Part shown: positions 58,428 through 64,000 of the stretch, one piece after another | How the letters are laid out: each line of letters begins with the position of its first letter | Numbering within the stretch: the first letter of the stretch is position 1 | Source of the DNA: Paraphoma chrysanthemicola | Taxonomy: Eukaryota; Ascomycota; Dothideomycetes; Pleosporales; Phaeosphaeriaceae | Length of the DNA stretch: 64,000 nt | Assembly: GCA_020744225.1 (NCBI GenBank) | Contig: JAGMWG010000017.1 | Span: forward strand, 1,178,001-1,242,000 | Reading direction: 5' to 3' | Notes under the pieces: generated by a model | Database searches by the model: none | What the model saw: the letters and a program-made list of their open reading frames with translations, nothing else | What the model was told of the DNA's origin: nothing | Program-made: the position numbers and the translations under genes

Positions 58428-58875
58428 CTTATCAGGAGGTCAAATATCTGGATATTGTGGAGGCGATGCGACAATCTTGTCGTTGAAAGCCATGCTCAGC
58501 ACGATATCGATCCGCTCTTGTACTCCGCAGCATGCTTCTGGCAAGACGGGGAAAATTCGAAAGAAGGCGTCGCTTGGTACTCCCCGGCAGGCGATCAATT
58601 GGTGGTCCACGTAGTGAGGCCGTCAAACACGATGTAGAGGTAGAATTGCAATCAATTTACCGAAGGTTGGCTTGACGTGCACTTTCCACCAATGGGTGGT
58701 GTTGCCGCACATTTCGCCATCCAAGAACATCATGGGGAGTTCTCCGCAACGCACACGATGACACAAAAGCTGATTCGCATACAGGCAGCATTGGGTAAAT
58801 ATGTATTGTCACCTGCCCAATGTACGCACATCAAATTGGCGGTATATTCGACGTGTGCTGCAAGTGTCTGATACA
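58428..58875. other. No gene seen
   Basis: Promoter side of the pectate lyase gene; the distal part runs into the GST relic. Confidence 0.45.
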
Positions 58876-58904
58876 ATCTTGAGCTGAAAATCATGCTACA
58901 GCCT

Positions 58905-59095
58905 AGTCTGAAGCATTTTGGGATTCTTTCGTATGCCCGCTTGACCTCAGGTAAGTCTTCCATCTTCTTGAGCCACTTCTGGACAAGTGGGTACCCATCC
59001 AGGGACACCTAAGCGTACTTATGTTAACGCGCCCACGGCTCGAAGTGAGCGTCAACGTCGGTAATACCGCCTGGGAGCACGCTCTCGCCATCGGT
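58905..59095 (-). pseudogene. Glutathione S-transferase C-terminal relic
   Basis: On the minus strand, GGITDVDAHFEPWAR is followed after about 20 bases (including TAA) by VSLDGYPLVQKWLKKMED and LPEVKRAYERIPK, which together resemble the last helix bundle of a GST. There is no N-terminal thioredoxin-like domain in the 240 bp upstream and no start codon in frame. The frame drifts into unrelated sequence after RIPK. This is a decayed fragment; the family assignment rests on the LDxYPxVxxWLxxMxxxPxVKxAY pattern. Confidence 0.55.
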
Positions 59096-59332
59096 ATCTC
59101 TAGTCGACCATGCATAACACCGTAACACTCACTTATTTATTTAGTAGAGAAAGTCCGCCCGCTTATGCCTCGTTACGATAAACATTGCTCATGTAACACA
59201 TGAATTGTGAGACTCGGACTACAGGAGAGCAGAAAGCTTGAAGTGCATGTATGGCAGATGAAGCAGTAGTCGTACGGCCCACCTTCAGAGGCCCATCCGA
59301 GCAGTATATTGGCACCAACGCTTAGATCATGC

Positions 59333-60436
59333 TCATGCCCTAGCCTGAGCGTCCAACCACTGCTTACTGAAGGGCTGATCTAGATAACCCCTCTCTTCTT
59401 TCGCATTGTAGAAGGTGTCGCGATCGTACGGGTTGAGGTCAATACCCTCCTTTAGCCTGAACACAATATCTGGCGTACTTATGAAGTACCTGCCAAACAC
59501 AACTACGACATCGCGATCCTTGTGATCCTGGTCGACTAATCGCCTAGCTGAGCTAGGCTTGAAGCCACCGGCAATAAGGACAGGGCCGTCGAAAAGTGGT
59601 AGCAGAGGATCGAGCGATTCGAAGCTTTCTACGTCGGCGTTACCAGAGACGCGAGATTCTACGAGATGGATATATGCGAGACCCAGCGGATTAAGTTTCT
59701 CGATAATGTCTGAGAATTGAGGGATTGGATCTTTCATGCGCATCCCTTGGAAGTCCGAGAAAGGGCTTAGGCGAATCCCAGTCTTGTCTGCTCCTACAGC
59801 ACTGGCAACGGCTTGCGTGACTTCAATCGCAAAACGAGAGCGGTTCTGGACGCTACCACCATACTGGTCGGTTCGCTGGTTGACTCGATCCTGGTTAAAT
59901 TGATCCACTAGGTAACCATTTGCACCGTGAATCTCTACTCCATCGAAGCCTGCGGCGATCGCATTCTTAGCAGCTTGGGCGAATGCAGCTACAGTCTGCT
60001 TTATATCTTCTTGCGTCATCTCTTCTGGCTCAGCGTAGTCAGAGTTAAGCGCGACGGCGCTTGAGCTCTTTATTATAATCCCGTTGGCTTTAGCAAATTC
60101 TGGATTGGCAACACGCCCCAATGCCCACAGTTGCGAATAGATAAAGCTTCCTTGTCTATGCACTTCGTCGGTTACTTTCCTCCACGCGTCGATTTGTTCC
60201 TGAGTGTAGATGTGTGGCACATTTGGATATCCGCCATACTCTGGTGATATAATAGTCGCTTCTGTTATGAGAAGAGTTCCCGGTGTAGAAGCACGCTGGC
60301 TATAATACTTAGTAGCCATCGGAAGAATAACGTGCTCGTCGCTAGCCCGAAAGCGCGTAAGCGGTGCCATCGCTACGCGATTTTGAATCTCAAGGTTGCC
60401 CACTTTGAGTGGTTTGAACAGACGAGACTCAGACAT
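59333..60436 (-). CDS. Old-yellow-enzyme-type NADH:flavin oxidoreductase
   Basis: FMN-dependent ene-reductase; reduces activated C=C bonds with NAD(P)H. Intronless, 367 aa from MSESRLFKPLKVGNLEIQN; an in-frame ATG at 60514 would add 26 poorly conserved residues. Motifs: RVAMAPLTRFRA, TLLITEATIISPEYGGY, FIYSQLWALGRVA, GVEIHGANGYLVDQF with the His-xx-Asn substrate pair, QYGGSVQNRSRF, LIAGGF and VVFGRYFISTPD, the FMN phosphate site. The physiological substrate is unknown in most fungi; some members act in secondary metabolism. It lies between a GST relic and a tannase pseudogene, on the opposite strand to the latter. Confidence 0.92.
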   Translation of the reverse strand: MSESRLFKPLKVGNLEIQNRVAMAPLTRFRASDEHVILPMATKYYSQRASTPGTLLITEATIISPEYGGYPNVPHIYTQEQIDAWRKVTDEVHRQGSFIYSQLWALGRVANPEFAKANGIIIKSSSAVALNSDYAEPEEMTQEDIKQTVAAFAQAAKNAIAAGFDGVEIHGANGYLVDQFNQDRVNQRTDQYGGSVQNRSRFAIEVTQAVASAVGADKTGIRLSPFSDFQGMRMKDPIPQFSDIIEKLNPLGLAYIHLVESRVSGNADVESFESLDPLLPLFDGPVLIAGGFKPSSARRLVDQDHKDRDVVVVFGRYFISTPDIVFRLKEGIDLNPYDRDTFYNAKEERGYLDQPFSKQWLDAQARA

Positions 60437-61545
60437 TTTGACTCTTTCTTTGATCGAAATGGCGGCTGATAAATTGGCGTCGGCGTGTATATTCAAATCC
60501 TCAGGATAAAGCAATTGCTGAAGTAGTAGATGCGAAGAATGTTGAAATTTTGGAATGTTTGGTATACATGCGGCGATTTATCAACATTCCCTGTTGGTCG
60601 GTCAAATCCGGCTGCTGTCGCTTTACTCCTGCTTTAAAATGTCGGCGTTAAGAGGTTCTTCCATGACGTTATCAGGCAATTTGTCATCCGACGGTTTTCG
60701 CGCTACCAAGCTCTACCCTCACCGCCATTTACATCCACGCACCGTGGACGAAGCCATGCGAGAAGATGTCTGCTATCCTCAAGACTCTCGCTAGCACACA
60801 GCCCGCCGATGCGCCAATACGTACGTCAATGCCGAACTTGCTGTCGTTTCATTCGTGCGCGACGTGATAGTGGTCAGCCGTGAGTGGTAGGCCTTTGAGA
60901 TCAACGTCTGACCAGCTGGACTGGGTGATAGGGTATGGGAGCAGTCTATGGTCCCGAGATATTCCGGCATGATGTGAGACGCAGCGATCGGAATGGTCTG
61001 GTACGAATTCTTCAGACCATAATCGGACCGTTCTGGTGTCACGTGCTGTACTAAGCAGCATCTGATTACACACTACTGCAGCTGTTGACTTATGTTTTAT
61101 TATGTTTGGATATACTTTCTCAATTGTTCATGGCTTCATGTCTACAATCTCACTTAACATCCTAGTAGGTCAAAATGAACACATCCTGCCATGCCCACCA
61201 TTGAACATCCTGCATTTTAACAAGTCAATGCAAGCTCTACAGCACCCCTGTACGTTGTTAATATTAGATTTCAATATCGAAGTTTGGGAGTTGAACGCAC
61301 GAACACTTTATAGTCTAAGTGTCGTAGATCTAATCTGCTCGCCCCGGTGAGATTCCACAGTGCAGGGTAAGTGTGTTTATAAGCGGCGAGGAACACGGTT
61401 GTGCAGTTCGGCATTCGTAAAACTAGTCATGATAGTCCATAACTACATATCGGACACTGCAGACGTTTATCAATACGAACACAGCTTCCACAACATCTGC
61501 AATTCGGAGCAACCACAAGTCCTTGTTTCAACCACGTCACTCTAG
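60437..61545. other. No gene seen (1.1 kb divergent spacer)
   Basis: Minus-strand frames near 60791-61073 and plus-strand frames near 61102-61545 carry no motifs I recognise. A signal-peptide exon for the following tannase pseudogene was looked for and not found. Confidence 0.45.
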
Positions 61546-63093
61546 ATGGTTACCTCTGTTGCATGTAACGCCCAATCTATTCCTTACCCCTCGCTTTTTG
61601 GCGCCGAAATCTTGGATTTGAGGGCAGATCCTGTTACCAATTACTCCATGGTTTCAATAGTAACTCATGACTGGACTAAAACCGAATTCTTTGGTCTCGA
61701 CTTCTGCAACATCACTGTCGAATATACGCATCCAGGCCTTGATGACCACATCACAGTGGTAATACTGCTTCCTGATCACCAGAAGTGGAATGGAAGATTC
61801 CAAGGCACTGGGGGTGGTGGCTGGTCTGCAATCAGCCGTAGATGCAGGCTACGCCGCTGCAGCAACTGACGCAGGAGTGTCCAGCAACTCCACTAGTGCT
61901 GCTGAGTGGGCATTAATAAGCCTGGAAATGCAGATGTGGCCACGCTGAACAACTTCGGCAGCGTAGCGTTTCACGACATGACTGTCATCGGAAAGACTGT
62001 CACGGAATCTTACTACGGATGACCGCCCTCGTATTCGTACTGGCAGGGATGTTCTCAAGGAGGACGTCAGGGAAATATGATGGCGCAGCGCTATCCAGAT
62101 GACTCCGATGGCATACTTGCAATTGCTCCTGCGATCAATTATGGGGAGTTGATGCCAACGCTTTACTGGCCGCAACAAGTCATGAATGACATCGGTAGTC
62201 ATCCGCCGCAATGCAAGATTACTGCTATTACAACTGCAGCAATTAGTGCATGCGATAACTTAGATGGCGTTGTTGATCAGATCATCAGCGTCCCGGAACG
62301 TTGCAATTTCGATCCCCTCAGCATGGTTGGACAGACGATCGGATGTAATGGCTCCAACAGTACTATCTCCTTAGCGGCAGCCCAAACCGTGCAAGCATCA
62401 TACACCGGTCCTCGCGGAACTGACGGATCGTTTCTTTGGTACGGTTACGAAAAAGGCGTCAACTTGGCTGTGCTCACAGATATCTCATGCAGAGCTTATA
62501 GCAAATGCACGTCAACCCCTGGAAATCTCCCCGTGGACTGGTTCAAGCTTTTCATTGCTAACGATCCGACATTCAACATTAGCAGCATGGCGCACGACGA
62601 ATACGCTTCGATGATGCAGCAGGGCATTTAGCAATACAACTCTGTAATCGGAACAAACGATCCAGACATCTCAACTTGCCGGGATAATGGCGAAAAGCTG
62701 CTCATCTGGCACGGCTTGGTCGACAGTCTGATCCCGCCAAAGGGCACCACCAATTATCACGCCCGAGTGCGGGCTTTGGATCGAAACGTGGATGAATACT
62801 TCCGATTGTTCCTGGCCCCAGGTACTGAGCACTGTTTTCCTGGATCTGGACCTTACCCTAGCAGTGCAATGGAGGCCTTAGTGCAATGGACTGAGCAAGG
62901 CATCGCACCGGAGTATTTGCGCGGTATCAACCTGACAAACGTCGACCCTGCGACAGGAGACGTGCGGGGCGATACAAACGGCACTGCCTTCCAGGGACGA
63001 CCAATTTGCCTCTTCCCAAGGACACAGGAGTACATTGGTGGCGATATATCTATTATGTCGTCACTTAGATGCACAACACCTAGTAAAACATAA
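61546..63093 (+). pseudogene. Tannase/feruloyl esterase family pseudogene
   Basis: Relic of a secreted tannase-family esterase. Recognisable order: KWNGRFQGTGGGGWSA, then in another frame AVDAGYAAAATDAG and AAEWAL, then in a third frame NNFGSVAFHDMTVIG, the nucleophile region SYWQGCSQGGRQG (Gly-Cys-Ser-x-Gly), YPDDSDGILAIAPAINY and LYWPQQVMNDIG. Later come KLLIWHGLVDSLIPP with the acid and GTEHCFPGSGP with the histidine. Lesions: a frame change near 61820, another near 61922, TGA at 62020-62022 just before the nucleophile, and TAG at 62629-62631. No signal peptide precedes the first ATG. With both frameshifts and stops the protein cannot be made whole, although all catalytic motifs remain readable. 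Confidence 0.85.
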
Positions 63094-64000
63094 CCCGCGG
63101 TATCGACTCCTAATACCTCCTAGTTAGACGATCGCGCATCCTGCTCCAAAGTCGCCTGTATACAACGAGAATCGCGCGCTAATTCTCTGCTGTTGTATTC
63201 TAGTAGAGTACTACCGCCTAATTTACCTTCCACAGGCAGGATCAGATGCTTCCATCAAACCTTGATCCAACCAAAGCTTGACCTAGCTCGCATGAGACTA
63301 AAGCAATTCGTTCGGAAACAGATTGCACCGGAAGAATGCTACTAAACAAGCTTTTAAGTGTTTAGAATTCAATTCTGAGCCTTCCGGATCCTAATTTCTA
63401 GCTAATAGTTGCCCAAGGAGCTTGTGATGTACGAAGTTAATAAACTGTGATTGGTTAGAGAGAGGATCAGCGCCAACACGGCGACGTAACTGGTACATTT
63501 TCGATGTCAGCACGTACCGCTGGCTCGCGCCGAGCCAAGACCGCATCAGCGAGTGGCCAAACCGGTTACGAAATCGCCCAACCACAAGGACCATAGCGTT
63601 CATGCGGTCGATGGTGATTTACGCGCTGCCAAGGAAGAATAACATTCGCTTCAGCGACAGATCAATTGCCGTTTGCGCCATGTCCGTGCTCCGCTTCGCC
63701 AGGAAGTAGCAAGGTCTATTGCTCAATCGACTCGGCGGAGAGACTGGAGACTCGGCCTTTAGGGTGGGGTACTGGCGCATCAACAGAGTCAAAAGACTGG
63801 GAGCTTAGCACGGCTACTGATCACGGTTATCAGGATTGAGAGCTTTCGTTGCACAATCTGTCCTGCACTAACAACGTTGTTATCCGGAAGTGGCCCGTTG
63901 CCCTCTAATTTTCTGACCCAATATCAGTCGTATTGCAAAGCTGGAACATATAAACCTCAGACGCTCTATAGTCGAGGGAGATCCAGTGTTCTAATCACGC
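63094..64000. other. No gene seen to the window end
   Basis: About 900 bp without a supported open frame on either strand. Confidence 0.5.

Overview
The window reads as nuclear DNA of a filamentous ascomycete (Pezizomycotina). Most genes are interrupted by 38-75 nt introns with GT(A/G)AGT-type donors and CTAAC/CTGAC-like branch sites. The gene content fits too: a HET-domain protein, F-box/2EXR-like proteins, DUF4246, a PL3 pectate lyase, a tannase-family relic and a chitin-binding-domain gene. A plant-associated dothideomycete is a reasonable guess, but it is inference only. I saw no tRNA, rRNA, CRISPR array or intact transposon. Exon coordinates were worked out by hand, and the summed exons were checked for divisibility by three.

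Layout. 0.7-2.3 kb: class III alcohol dehydrogenase. 3.7-5.4 kb: three related tandem mini-genes, the third with ATT where the others have ATG. 6.3-10.2 kb (minus strand): an F-box-like gene broken by one TGA, a secreted alpha/beta hydrolase, and a four-exon SDR. 10.8-13.8 kb: an F-box-type gene followed by degenerate coding sequence with an internal repeat. 13.9-17.8 kb: an ABM-like protein, a methyltransferase-like protein and a ceramide synthase. 18.4-19.8 kb: a chitin-binding gene carrying an in-frame TAG. 20.1-28 kb is a housekeeping block: Vps38/UVRAG, mitoribosomal mL67/Mhr1, a GFA-domain protein, L-serine dehydratase and a small mitochondrial membrane protein. 28.5-37.8 kb: a CorA-like transporter, a HET protein, a quinone oxidoreductase and an SDR. 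38.2-44.7 kb: mitochondrial DNA polymerase gamma, a divergent RING/SUMO-motif E3 and lactate dehydrogenase. 44.8-48.6 kb: a small coiled-coil membrane protein and a DUF4246 protein with an (EEGY)8 tract.

49.9-54.8 kb holds the most remarkable gene. It encodes 1580 aa joining an indoleamine 2,3-dioxygenase/PrnB-like haem domain, an FAD/NADPH reductase, a cytochrome b5 domain and a ~490-residue C-terminal region I cannot assign. The layout suggests a haem dioxygenase carrying its own NADPH-to-haem electron chain.

55-63 kb is accessory and decaying: an LtrA-like gene with several lesions, an intact pectate lyase, a GST relic, an intact old-yellow-enzyme-type oxidoreductase and a frameshifted tannase pseudogene. 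Housekeeping genes lie mainly between 14 and 45 kb; broken genes lie at 3.7-7, 12-14, 18-20 and 55-63 kb.
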